Source: Ensifer adhaerens
GTDB taxonomy: Bacteria > Pseudomonadota > Alphaproteobacteria > Rhizobiales > Rhizobiaceae
Reading direction: 5' to 3'
Length of the DNA: 64,000 nucleotides
Assembly (NCBI RefSeq): GCF_013283195.1
Contig: NZ_JABEKT010000003.1
Coordinates: 637,323-701,322, forward strand
Shown: positions 46,290-54,872 of the stretch, piece by piece
Layout of the letters: every line of letters starts with the position of its first letter
Position numbering within the stretch: position 1 is the first letter of the stretch
Notes under the pieces: generated by a model
What the model saw: only the letters and a program-made list of their open reading frames with translations
What the model was told of the DNA's origin: nothing
Databases searched by the model: none
Program-made: the position numbers and the translations under genes

Positions 46290-47177
46290 ATGGCATCCGA
46301 GACTATCTCTGTTACCGTCCCTAACATCGACACCATGTCTGATGATGAGGTCGAAAATTTTCTTCGAATGCGCGACGGTAAGTGGAGTCAGCAAACGAAG
46401 AGCCTACTCGCCCGATTTGGCACGAAGCTCAATCTCAACCGCGGTTGGGCAGGGCTCTGGCAGGGCTGGAGTTGCCCCTGTTGCGGAAGGAGCAAACCTC
46501 AGATTGTTCGTCTGAATTCGTCTGGTGTGCTGTTATGCCAAGTGGAGATTCATCACGATCATCTCGGCGATTGGGCGGAGCGAGAGTTCACAGGGCGTAA
46601 CCCGCGGACGGACGATGGTCAAACGAACATGCAGATCGACTGGTTTAAGGACTCCATGCTCCAGTTGGTCGCTCGATTTGGAAGGACCCCGGTATGCCTC
46701 GACTGTAATCTGGTTGAAGGCAAGGCAAAAACGAGTCTCGGTCCCGAGGCGTTTCGCGACTTTTCTTTCTCTCCCGCGGAGATCGCACAGTTCATCTCCG
46801 TTCGAGAGAACAAAGTGCATGAATTCGATCCGGGCAAAGCCAAGCAAATTTGGGAAGACGTTAGGGCTGACGTTGAGGATCGCATAGATTTTGCGCGACG
46901 CATGAGCAACAGGTTCGCGAACGGAAAGAACCGTCGGCAGCATAGCGGGCAGCCAGCACCTGAATTTTGGATGGATAGCAGCGCTATTCTTTGGCGGGTG
47001 CTCGGTGAGAATTCTTCCCTAGTGCAACTCAGCGGGGTTGCCCAGAAGGCAGTTGCCCGATCGACAGCCAGAGACGCTGTAGGGCGATCGGCAAGCCCGA
47101 GGCCTCGCGCGCCGGGAAGGCCCCCAAAAGATGAGGAATACGCCACTCTCGATCTCCAGAATGCAGATCAAAAGTAA
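46290..47177 (+). CDS. HNH-like zinc-finger protein
   Basis: 295 residues from ATG 46290, with GAGGAAGAGAG before it. Cysteine and histidine motifs in order: WSCPCCGRSK (near 65), a CQVEIHHDHLGDWAE segment (near 90) and PVCLDCNLVEGKAK (near 145), then FSFSPAEIAQFISVR. CxxC - HHDH - CxxCN is the arrangement of HNH nucleases with a structural zinc, so DNA or RNA cutting is plausible. The C-terminal tail is basic and proline-rich. Not matched to a named family; fold assignment moderate. Confidence 0.6.
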   Translation: MASETISVTVPNIDTMSDDEVENFLRMRDGKWSQQTKSLLARFGTKLNLNRGWAGLWQGWSCPCCGRSKPQIVRLNSSGVLLCQVEIHHDHLGDWAEREFTGRNPRTDDGQTNMQIDWFKDSMLQLVARFGRTPVCLDCNLVEGKAKTSLGPEAFRDFSFSPAEIAQFISVRENKVHEFDPGKAKQIWEDVRADVEDRIDFARRMSNRFANGKNRRQHSGQPAPEFWMDSSAILWRVLGENSSLVQLSGVAQKAVARSTARDAVGRSASPRPRAPGRPPKDEEYATLDLQNADQK

Positions 47178-47229
47178 GCGCGATTTTCCATGCGCATTGA
47201 CGGCTTGCTTCACGGCTAAATCGCCCCCT

Positions 47230-47362
47230 GGCCGGCATGAAGGACAGTAAGGTCATCGTCGCCATCAACAAGGACGAGGAGGCGCCGATCTTCCAGGTCG
47301 CCGACTACGGCCTCGTCGCAGACCTGTTCGAAGCTCTTCCGGAGCTGGAGCGGGTTTCCTGA
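47230..47362 (+). pseudogene. etfA: 3' end of etfA (electron-transfer flavoprotein alpha)
   Basis: [40 protein letters not shown] and a stop at 47360-47362 are the last 43 residues of EtfA, the FAD-binding end. Nothing upstream encodes the rest, so it is a detached stump left by a rearrangement. Confidence 0.85.
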
Positions 47363-47699
47363 TCAGACGTCGATAGCGACGGCTGGACGATGACGCTCAG
47401 CCGTCGATCCTGATCGTCCGTGCGCCGACATGCAGGGCACGGCCCGCTGATGGCCGAATTCCTCATGACATCACCTCTGCACTCTCTCACTGACAGTCGG
47501 ATGATGCGACAACATCCGACGGGACTCTTTAGCCTCGAGATCTTTCCGCCTTGGTTGACTAGGCCCGCGTGGAAGATCATCCTTATTCAACCTGACTGCA
47601 GTCCCTTGGGCTGGTCCGATGCGCTGACAGCGACCATCGGAGGTGTGCCTGTCAAACGTCGATTTCGACACGGGAGCATGGTCGGTGGGGCTGGCTCCT
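47363..47699. other. Spacer with a possible hairpin
   Basis: Roughly 340 bases. A GACGGCT...AGCCGTC hairpin near 47374-47401 may be the original etfA terminator. No gene seen. Confidence 0.4.
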
Positions 47700-49343
47700 A
47701 TGTATTACCTTCGTGTGGCCATTGCGCTCTCCTTTTTCCTTCTAAGCTCGTATGCTTGGGCCGAAAGGCGCATCGCGCTGGTCATCGGAAACTCGGCTTA
47801 CCAGCACGCGCCACAGCTTGCGAACCCTCAGAATGACGCCGGTGACATGGCATCCAAACTGACAGGGCTGGGGTTCGTGGTTGTGACGGGGCGTGACCTC
47901 GATCTGGCGGGAATGCGGCGGTCGATCAGAGAGTTTGTACGCAAACTCGAAGGCGCTGACGTCGCACTCTTTTTCTATGCCGGACACGGCCTGCAGGTAA
48001 ACGGGGACAACTATATGATCCCGGTCGACGCCCAGCTTCAATCAAACAACGATTTGGATTTCGAGGCGTTGCCGATCGAGCTCGTCCTCTCCGCAATGGA
48101 GCGCAACGCCAAGGTCAATGTGGTGTTCCTCGACGCGTGCCGCGACAATCCGCTCGCCATGACATTGGCTCGCTCCCTGGGAACTCGATCCGTGGCAGTG
48201 GGGCGAGGGTTGGCGAAACTCGATACCGGCGTCGGCTCGTTGATTGCGTTCGCAACTCAGCCGGGAAATGTTTCCCTTGACGGGTCTGGAAGGAACTCCC
48301 CGTTCACGACCGCCTTGCTGAAACACCTCGGCACCCCCGGGCAGAGCATAACGGATGACATGATTGCCGTGCGTCGAGCGGTGTTGCAGGTGACGGATGG
48401 CAAGCAGATCCCCTGGGACAGCTCATCGCTGACGGGCTCCGTTGTTCTAAATCCCTTGGCAGTCCCGGACACGGCAACCGGCCCGGCGGCGCCAGCAGAT
48501 ACCGACAGAACCGTAGAACTTGCCTACTGGAATTCCATCAAGGATGCGACCGAAAGCAATTTCTTCGAAGCATACCTCCAGCAATACCCCAACGGCGCGT
48601 TCGCAACGCTGGCGAAGTTGAAGATCGCGGCAATCGGGCGCGAGAAGGAAAGGCAGATGACGGAGCAGGAAAAGGCAGTTTCCGAGCGTGCCGCGAAGCC
48701 TGCAGACGACGCGCGGAAAACTGAAGTCGCTGCGCTTGACCAGGCCAACTCAGGGACACAATCCTCCGGTTCGCCCGCCGACAACATGGCTCCCGGCGAC
48801 CTCGCGTTCGCCACGCAAAGGGAACTGGCGCGCCTCGGATGCCTCAGCCAAGTCGACGGAAAATGGGGTGACAGCAGTCAGAAGGCCCTTCGGGCATATG
48901 CCGCGCGCAAGGGACTGAGGCTTGCATCACTCGCACCGACCGAGGCGCTTTTGAATGGGCTGAAAGCGATTGGCAACCGTGTCTGCCCGCTGGCCTGCGC
49001 CAACGGAATGGAGGTACAGGACAACCGCTGTGTCGCGCCCGGCTTGAGCGTCTTCGACGGCACATGGAAGATTGTAAGGCACGCAAAGACGGACTGCGGC
49101 GACTGGCGCGAACTCTCGACAACCGTTTCCGTAAGTCACGGCGCGGTGTCGTCTGGATCTGGATTTTCGGGGAAAATCTCCAGCAACGGAACCGTCAACA
49201 TCACCCACACATTTGTCCATAAGGGAAGGAAAGGCGGCAACATCCTGACGGGAAGGATAAATGGAGCGACCGGGACCGGCAGGTTCAAGGGGACCGGGGC
49301 AGGTAGCGGCTGTTCGGGCACGATTACTTTGAGCAAGATGTAG
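47700..49343 (+). CDS. Exported caspase-like protein with peptidoglycan-binding-like domain
   Basis: 547 residues from ATG 47700 (an ATG at 47643 precedes the signal peptide). Signal peptide VAIALSFFLLSSYAWA. Caspase p20-like domain: RRIALVIGNSAYQHAPQLAN, His96 in FFYAGHGLQ, Cys147 in LDACRDNPL, then LIAFATQPGNVSLDG. A linker rich in Glu, Lys and Ala (about 320-375) leads to a short PGBD-like region (LARLGCLSQVDGKWGDSSQK) and a C-terminal domain with paired cysteines, GxGR repeats and CSGTITL. Same plan as 30535 but different C-terminal half. Probably periplasmic. Confidence 0.85.
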   Translation: MYYLRVAIALSFFLLSSYAWAERRIALVIGNSAYQHAPQLANPQNDAGDMASKLTGLGFVVVTGRDLDLAGMRRSIREFVRKLEGADVALFFYAGHGLQVNGDNYMIPVDAQLQSNNDLDFEALPIELVLSAMERNAKVNVVFLDACRDNPLAMTLARSLGTRSVAVGRGLAKLDTGVGSLIAFATQPGNVSLDGSGRNSPFTTALLKHLGTPGQSITDDMIAVRRAVLQVTDGKQIPWDSSSLTGSVVLNPLAVPDTATGPAAPADTDRTVELAYWNSIKDATESNFFEAYLQQYPNGAFATLAKLKIAAIGREKERQMTEQEKAVSERAAKPADDARKTEVAALDQANSGTQSSGSPADNMAPGDLAFATQRELARLGCLSQVDGKWGDSSQKALRAYAARKGLRLASLAPTEALLNGLKAIGNRVCPLACANGMEVQDNRCVAPGLSVFDGTWKIVRHAKTDCGDWRELSTTVSVSHGAVSSGSGFSGKISSNGTVNITHTFVHKGRKGGNILTGRINGATGTGRFKGTGAGSGCSGTITLSKM

Positions 49344-49439
49344 AATGAAAGTTCGTGGCTGAACATGAGCCCCGTGTGGCGACAGTGTCAGTTCTCTCGC
49401 CTCCCACCTGAAGGTGAGAATGCGCTCGATTGCATTGCT

Positions 49440-49700
49440 GCCTCGCGGAAGGGACCCGAGCCATGGCCGCAATCCCATCCTTTGCCACTCAACTCCTCAT
49501 GCGCCCGCCCATAGGCCACGGAAATGGCGCGGAACTTGATCGCTTGCCACAGGATATAGTCCCGGAGCAGGGTTTGACAGACGAATAAGTCGCCGCGATT
49601 ACCGGGAAGGCTCCAGACGAGAAGCCCTTCCGATTTTGCCCGGGAAAATACCCTCTGCACATGGCTCCGCGATAGGGTGTGTCGGGTCGAGACGTCACTT
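49440..49700 (-). pseudogene. Remnant of an HTH-like protein, C-terminus
   Basis: The minus strand reads SHVQRVFSRAKSEGLLVWSL, RGDLFVCQTLLRDYILWQAI and KFRAISVAYGRAHEEL, resembling the winged-helix end of rhizobial regulators (SR.H...L...AE..GLL). The N-terminal part is missing and no start fits. Low confidence. Confidence 0.35.
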
Positions 49701-49771
49701 GCAGGAAGCGCTCCGAGGCAGACTGGCCGATCAATTTCCTGAAGGCCGGCCGGCACACGGCAGATAAGTTC

Positions 49772-50404
49772 ATGCAGGATATTGCGCTGATCGGCCCGTC
49801 GTTCCACTTCGACCGCATGACCGATCCTACCGACGCCGACGCCGAACTGACCGGTAACGGCTGGCTGGCCGGCCCTTATGCTTCGTTCGAGCTTGGCTCC
49901 GGCGTGTTCCACGACACCAGCCTGCTCTACGGCGGTTCCTGGAACGACGTCGACACGGAGCATTTCGGCGACTCGTTCGATACGCGCCGGGTGATGTGGG
50001 ACTCGAAGCTGCAGGGGCAGTGGCAACTCGGTGACGCAACCGTCCTCACACCCGTGCTACGTGCCGTCCTCCTCAGCGAGACCGTCGACGACTACAGCGT
50101 CTCGAACGGCGACGGTACCCAAGTCGATCTCAAAGGGTTCGCACAGGAGCAACTGCGCTTCAGCGTCGGCGCGGAACTGGAGCGTGCTTGCCTGCTCGAA
50201 AGCGGCCTGCTGCTGACGCCCGGCTTAGGCGGCACTGCGGGATTTGCCGCGTCGGACAATATCGGCGCTTTCGGCACAGTCAGCGCCGGGTTGAACATCT
50301 CCAACGACCTCAACTGGGATTTCGACTTCTCGCTGCTCTACGGCATCGAAAGTGAAGGCGAGCAGACGGTTGGTGCGAAGGAAGGTGCTCATGTGCGTTT
50401 CTGA
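49772..50404 (+). pseudogene. Autotransporter beta-barrel fragment
   Basis: From ATG 49772 about 210 residues of the C-terminal barrel are left: GWLAGPYASFELGSGVFHDT, SKLQGQWQLGDATVLTPVLR, LRFSVGAELERACLLESG and a closing AHVRF with final Phe, the outer-membrane insertion signal. Signal peptide and passenger domain are missing, so it is probably the stump of a larger gene. Confidence 0.6.
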
Positions 50405-50684
50405 TCGAGTGCATGCCATTTGACTGGACTGGCGAGGCGGCACATCTGACGGCAGACGCGAAACGACGCCGCTCCTGCACATGCCCCCTCCGCCTGTGTT
50501 GCCCGGGTCTTGATCCTAGGCTTGCCGCAGCTGCGTCGTCGGACAAGGGACAGCCCCGGCGGCTGCCCGATGGTTTCGATGACAATGAAAACGATTGGCG
50601 ATGCAGCGATGGCTGAACGGAGCACCGGCATCGTCGTGCCGATTTCAGCCACATCATTCGTCGCGCTCGTTGTCGAGCATAGAC
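50405..50684. other. Spacer between convergent genes
   Basis: About 280 bases with no supportable gene. Confidence 0.4.
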
Positions 50685-50716
50685 ATGCGTCGGCGGCGAT
50701 GTCGCCGCCGACGCAT
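50685..50716 (-). terminator. Long perfect hairpin after the porin gene
   Basis: ATGCGTCGGCGGCGA-TG-TCGCCGCCGACGCAT, a 15-bp perfect stem ten bases past the porin stop. It lacks a long T-run but is well placed to end or protect the porin transcript. Confidence 0.75.
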
Positions 50717-50726
50717 ATTCGCATGT

Positions 50727-51800
50727 TTAGAAGTTTCTCTGGAAACGCACGACGCCGCCGAAGGCGTCTTCGTGTCCGCGGAAGCCACGGAAGGCGGTGT
50801 AGTCAAGTTCCGGCGTGATCCTGAAGCCCGGTACGACTTCGTAGGCGACGTTAAGCGCCGCGTTCCACGTGCCGTCCTCCTCGAAGGAGATCTGGCTGTT
50901 GATGGTGGCCTTCTCGCTGACCTCTGCGGAAAATCCGCCCCACATCGCCCAATCGCCATACCAGCTGCCATAATAGTTGGGCTGGCTTGGGTCGGATTGG
51001 TAGGCGCCCATGACGAACAAGGAGAGCGCGTCGCTGACCTCGAGATTGACGCGTGCCTTGAGGGCCCAGGCGTCATAGCGGGTGTCATAGGCAGCCATGC
51101 CGAAGAGCGTGAACCGGTCCTGCTCGTACTTGACGCCACCGAGGAGGTGCGGAATCCTGTCGGCCCGCAGGTCAAACCACTCGCGACTTGCCACGCCCGA
51201 CGCATCGACCGTCTCGAGTTCCCAGGAGCCGTTGCCTTCCTCGGCGCCGACCATAGCGGAGAATCCGCCTCCGAAGTCGTGGGTGTAGCTCGCCTGCATC
51301 GTGCGGTCACCGGAATAGTAGATGACGTCGTCGTAGATGACGTTGCCGGCACCCCAGGTCCAGTTCGCGAAAAGGGAATCGGCAATCCCGACAGAGAAGC
51401 CGGCAAGCTCGATGACACCTTCCGAAATATAGATACGCTCTCCCGATGCCTTGTGCTCGAAACGGGTCTCCAGATAGGAACGTAGCGTTCCGAACTCGGT
51501 TTCGTTGCGGGCGTCGAAGCGCAGCGTGGCCCGTGCCTTGCCCGGCAAGCCATCGAGCGAGCCGCCCCAATAGACATCGTCGCCGGCAGCAACCTCGTGG
51601 CGCAGGTAACCGCTGATCTTCAGGCAGGTTTCGGTGCCCGGTACATAGAAGAAGCCGTTGCCATAGGCATCACAGACGCGAACATATTCGACGGGTTCCG
51701 CGTCCGAGGCCATTGCCGGTTGCATGCCGGCCATCACACAGAGCGCTGCTGCGGCACCTTTCAGGAGGAAAGGCGACGTCGCACTGGATTGCTTGTTCAT
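50727..51800 (-). CDS. Porin (Porin_2 family)
   Basis: 357 residues with a signal peptide (cleavage near AMA-SD). The mature start VEYVRVCDAYGNGFFYVPGT and ETCLKISGYLRHE is the signature of the alphaproteobacterial Porin_2 family (Omp2a/2b, RopA), with the conserved cysteine pair. The rest is a 16-strand barrel rich in aromatic and acidic residues and ends FQRNF with terminal Phe. It forms a trimeric diffusion channel in the outer membrane. Confidence 0.93.
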   Translation of the reverse strand: MNKQSSATSPFLLKGAAAALCVMAGMQPAMASDAEPVEYVRVCDAYGNGFFYVPGTETCLKISGYLRHEVAAGDDVYWGGSLDGLPGKARATLRFDARNETEFGTLRSYLETRFEHKASGERIYISEGVIELAGFSVGIADSLFANWTWGAGNVIYDDVIYYSGDRTMQASYTHDFGGGFSAMVGAEEGNGSWELETVDASGVASREWFDLRADRIPHLLGGVKYEQDRFTLFGMAAYDTRYDAWALKARVNLEVSDALSLFVMGAYQSDPSQPNYYGSWYGDWAMWGGFSAEVSEKATINSQISFEEDGTWNAALNVAYEVVPGFRITPELDYTAFRGFRGHEDAFGGVVRFQRNF

Positions 51801-51949
51801 CTTGAGTTGGTTCTCTCATTGGTTTCAGAAAATCGGGAAAGCTTCGCCGGCTCCGTCCACGGCGCGCCGGACAAGCAGATCCTGATTGGGGTCGGATGGA
51901 ATGGCAGAGGATGGGCCGGCGTCGGTTGCGATGCCGGCCCTGTCAGCGG

Positions 51950-53686
51950 TTATCCGCGCGGCGGCCAGACTTCGCCGGTAAGACCGGTCTTCGGCTCACC
52001 GAGAAGAGGCGTCTTCAGGGCGCGAATGCCGTCGATGCTGATCAGCCAGATGATGTTGCGGTCATACTCCGTGAAGACCGCGAAACTGGCATTCTCATAG
52101 GTGTAATCAGGCATTTCCTCAGGCTTGGGGAAACGCGGTACGTAGTAACCGGCGATCTTCGGATCCTTCGGATCCTTGACGTCGAAGATCTGCAGGCCGG
52201 CGTTGTAGAAGGCATAGGGCAGGATGCCTTCGCGGCTGTGGCCCGGCTGGTGGGTCGTGCCGGAGCGCTTCGGACCGAAGCTGCCGCGCCGCTGGCAATA
52301 GTCGGTGAATTCGGCCTCTGCCGGCGGGGTCGGACGCGGGAAGGTGGCGACCACCTTCGGCTCCTTCGGATCCTTGGCGTCGATGACCAGCACGTCCTTG
52401 TAGGGTTCGTAGCAGTTGGAGTTCATCGGGTAGCCGTTAGCAAAGACATAGCCGGTGCGCTCGTACTGGCTGGTATCGGCATTGTCGAACTCGGTGCCGG
52501 CAAAGCTCGGTGGAATGCTCAGATGGCCGAGCATTTCCGGCGTGCCGGGTTTGGTGAGGTCGAAGGTGTAGAAGCCGAGACCGCCCATGGCGCCGAAACC
52601 GATCGTGCCACCCTTTTCCACGGGCTTCGGCAGGAACAGCGGCATGCGCGACCCCATCCAGGACGTGCGGTTGCCGGCGCGCGGGTTCATCAGGTAGGCA
52701 TCCTCGCTGGCCTTGTCCCCGACAACCTGGCCAGGAACGGTGACCTGGCTGACGAAAAGAGGATTGGCCGGGTCCGTCATGTCCCAGGCCTGGTACCCCG
52801 GCGAATGCAGGTAGTCCGGGTATTCGGTCAAGGCGTAGCTGTCGTCGGGCGCCGCCGAGAGATACATGTACTTGCCGCCGAACCAGGCGGGCGCGTCGAG
52901 CGAACCGGAGCCCTGCTGCTTGCCGATGGGCGCGTCGGGGTTATTGATGTCGGTCGTGCGGGTGGCGATCAGCTTCCAGTCGCTCGGCAGCGGGCCGTTC
53001 ATCTCGTAGACCTTGAAGCCCTTGAGCGAATTGTACTGGCGCAGCGTCTCGACGACGTCAGGCTGCGTGCGCTTGTTGTCGAGGATGCCGAAACGGCCGA
53101 TCTCGTAGGAGGCAACGACGACGTTCTTCTGGAGCTTCTCGCTCCAGGCGATGGTCATGCCGCCGAAATAGTCCTGCACCGTCTTGGCGTCCCAATCCTC
53201 GCTGGAACCTTCCGGTCCCCAGACGCCGCCCTTGGAATAGACGACTTTGGCTTTTGCGGGGTCGGTGATGTCGAGCACCCGCATGTAATCGCGGTCATGC
53301 AGGTACATGTAGCGCTTGCCGTTGAAATCCGCGACGTCCGGCCAGGCATGCCACGGCGACGTGATGTGCGGGTAGAAGGCGATTTCCTCGACATTGCTCT
53401 TGTAGGTCTTGTCATCCCAATGGTCGAGCTGGCCCGGGAAGTTCGGCGATGCGCCCAGTGCGGTGGCGCGCGGCGCGTTGAACTTGCCCGTTGCCGGGTC
53501 CATGCCGTAATCCTTTCCAGGGGTCAGCGCCGGCGGCAGCTTGTCATAGGTCAGCTCCGACCAGCGCTTGAGGTGGGGATCCTGGATGTTGATCTCCGTC
53601 GGCACGTCCTTTTCCCAGCCGGCACCAAGGGCAGAGCCCGTCGCCAGACACAAAATCGAGTATGTGATAATCAGCCTTTTCGGCAT
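51950..53686 (-). CDS. Exported LVIVD-repeat (beta-propeller) protein
   Basis: 578 residues from ATG 53686, behind AGGAGGAGA; longer in-frame starts lack a site. Signal peptide MPKRLIITYSILCLATGSAL. Repeats of the LVIVD type recur: MRVLDITDPAKAKVVY, QAWDMTDPANPLFVS, YTFDLTKPGTPEMLG, LVIDAKDPKEPKVVA and LQIFDVKDPKDPKIAG, each a propeller blade edge. Several His and Cys residues (NSNCYEPY, TDYCQRRGS) could bind metal or form a disulfide. Function unknown; periplasmic or cell surface. Transcribed towards the porin. Confidence 0.82.
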   Translation of the reverse strand: MPKRLIITYSILCLATGSALGAGWEKDVPTEINIQDPHLKRWSELTYDKLPPALTPGKDYGMDPATGKFNAPRATALGASPNFPGQLDHWDDKTYKSNVEEIAFYPHITSPWHAWPDVADFNGKRYMYLHDRDYMRVLDITDPAKAKVVYSKGGVWGPEGSSEDWDAKTVQDYFGGMTIAWSEKLQKNVVVASYEIGRFGILDNKRTQPDVVETLRQYNSLKGFKVYEMNGPLPSDWKLIATRTTDINNPDAPIGKQQGSGSLDAPAWFGGKYMYLSAAPDDSYALTEYPDYLHSPGYQAWDMTDPANPLFVSQVTVPGQVVGDKASEDAYLMNPRAGNRTSWMGSRMPLFLPKPVEKGGTIGFGAMGGLGFYTFDLTKPGTPEMLGHLSIPPSFAGTEFDNADTSQYERTGYVFANGYPMNSNCYEPYKDVLVIDAKDPKEPKVVATFPRPTPPAEAEFTDYCQRRGSFGPKRSGTTHQPGHSREGILPYAFYNAGLQIFDVKDPKDPKIAGYYVPRFPKPEEMPDYTYENASFAVFTEYDRNIIWLISIDGIRALKTPLLGEPKTGLTGEVWPPRG

Positions 53687-53918
53687 GTCCGTCTCCTCCT
53701 GCAATATCGGTGATATGCCTGCGTCCAAGGCGGTCGCGGCGCAAGGCAAACGACAGGACGGCAGCGAACACCGCACGGCGTCGCATTCCGAATTCCTTTG
53801 TTGTGTCAGTGGATTGCGCAGGCTTCCTCATGCCCGCAGTAATCACGCCGCTCCCGTTTGCTGGCCGGTATGAAATAGAACCGCTTTCCCTATAACAATC
53901 GCCTTAATCGGCATTAAT
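53687..53918. other. Spacer upstream of the LVIVD gene
   Basis: About 230 bases. Holds the LVIVD promoter region and the end of the regulator transcript; no motif I can name. Confidence 0.35.
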
Positions 53919-54710
53919 TCATGCGGATTTCTTATGAGTGCGCGTGCGCGCTCCTTTCTTGCGCGCTGCAAGCGCTGCCGCTTCCCCTTCCTCGACGGCG
54001 TAGACTTCAAGCGGATAGCCGAAATGCTCGTCCATCAGCAGACGGGCGCGCTCGGCGTTGCGGTCAAGCACGGCCTCCATCAGGTCGGTATGAGGCCCGA
54101 TCGACTGCGCCTTATGCAGCGCAGCCATGGCCTCCTCGTATCCGTCAGTCTCGCCGGCGGCAGCCCTCAGGGCGGGGGCGAAGGCCAGGAAGCGGTAGTG
54201 GCGCTGGAGCTGGTCCGAAATGGTTGCGCGGAAGCGCATCAGCCAGCTCGATTGCGCCGCGCTGAGCAGGGCGGCGTGAAATGCCTCGTGCCGTTCCATC
54301 CAGGCATCGACGGAAAGGTCGGAGGAGTCCTCGAGGATCGTCTTGCAGCGCGACAGGCGGTAATGCGCGGTGACGATGGCCGATTCCCATTCGGAACCGC
54401 CGCGCTCCATGGCTTCCAGCAGCAACGGGATTTCGACGACACTGCGCGCCTTCGTCAGATCCTCCAACTCGGCCCGCGAGACGGGTGCGACCGTGAACCC
54501 GCGATTGGAGATGGCCACGACCAGGCGCTCCGCCTCCAGCCGCGAAAGGGCTTCGCGCAGCGGCGTCCGCCCGACATCGTAGGTCTTGCTCAGGAGATCA
54601 ACCCGCAACGGCGTCCCCGGCTGCAGCCGGGTCATGAGGATCTCAGTCCGCAAAATCCGGTAGGCGGCCTCTGTTTTTGTACCGTTCTCTTGCTCTTCGG
54701 TCACTTGCAC
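53919..54710 (-). CDS. GntR-family (FadR/FCD type) regulator
   Basis: 263 residues. N-terminal winged helix with AAYRILRTEILMTRLQPGTP, LLSKTYDVGRTPLREALSRL and EAERLVVAISNRGFTVAPVS, the classic GntR pattern. The FCD ligand domain follows (about 90-225) with ARSVVEIPLLLEAM, MERHEAFHAALLSA and HTDLMEAVLDRNAERARLLM, including the histidines that usually bind a metal next to a carboxylate ligand. It is divergent from the ABC importer and probably represses it until the substrate or a breakdown product binds. Confidence 0.92.
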   Translation of the reverse strand: MQVTEEQENGTKTEAAYRILRTEILMTRLQPGTPLRVDLLSKTYDVGRTPLREALSRLEAERLVVAISNRGFTVAPVSRAELEDLTKARSVVEIPLLLEAMERGGSEWESAIVTAHYRLSRCKTILEDSSDLSVDAWMERHEAFHAALLSAAQSSWLMRFRATISDQLQRHYRFLAFAPALRAAAGETDGYEEAMAALHKAQSIGPHTDLMEAVLDRNAERARLLMDEHFGYPLEVYAVEEGEAAALAARKKGARTRTHKKSA

Positions 54711-54758
54711 TCCCCAAAAAGTGGCACCTCGATAGGTGGCATCATATATTCGAGAAAA

Positions 54759-54793
54759 GTATATGATAATCGCAAATCGCGATAATTGTATAC
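54759..54793. promoter_or_regulatory. Imperfect palindrome, likely regulator operator
   Basis: GTATATGATAATCGC - AAATC - GCGATAATTGTATAC; the two 15-base arms match at 12 positions as inverted repeats. It lies in the AT-rich gap between the GntR gene (start 54710) and the binding-protein gene (start 54873). Position and symmetry fit a GntR-dimer site controlling both directions. Confidence 0.65.
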
Positions 54794-54872
54794 TATCTCG
54801 TTGACTTTGCCGTGCGGCTGCGCTTCCTCATCCCTCGTCGTGCTGTCATTGCGACAGCTGGAGGAGGAACAC

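Noticed and set aside
51896-53713. A 605-residue open frame on the plus strand
   Set aside because: Antisense to the LVIVD-repeat gene, which has signal peptide, ribosome site and repeats; the antisense frame has none.
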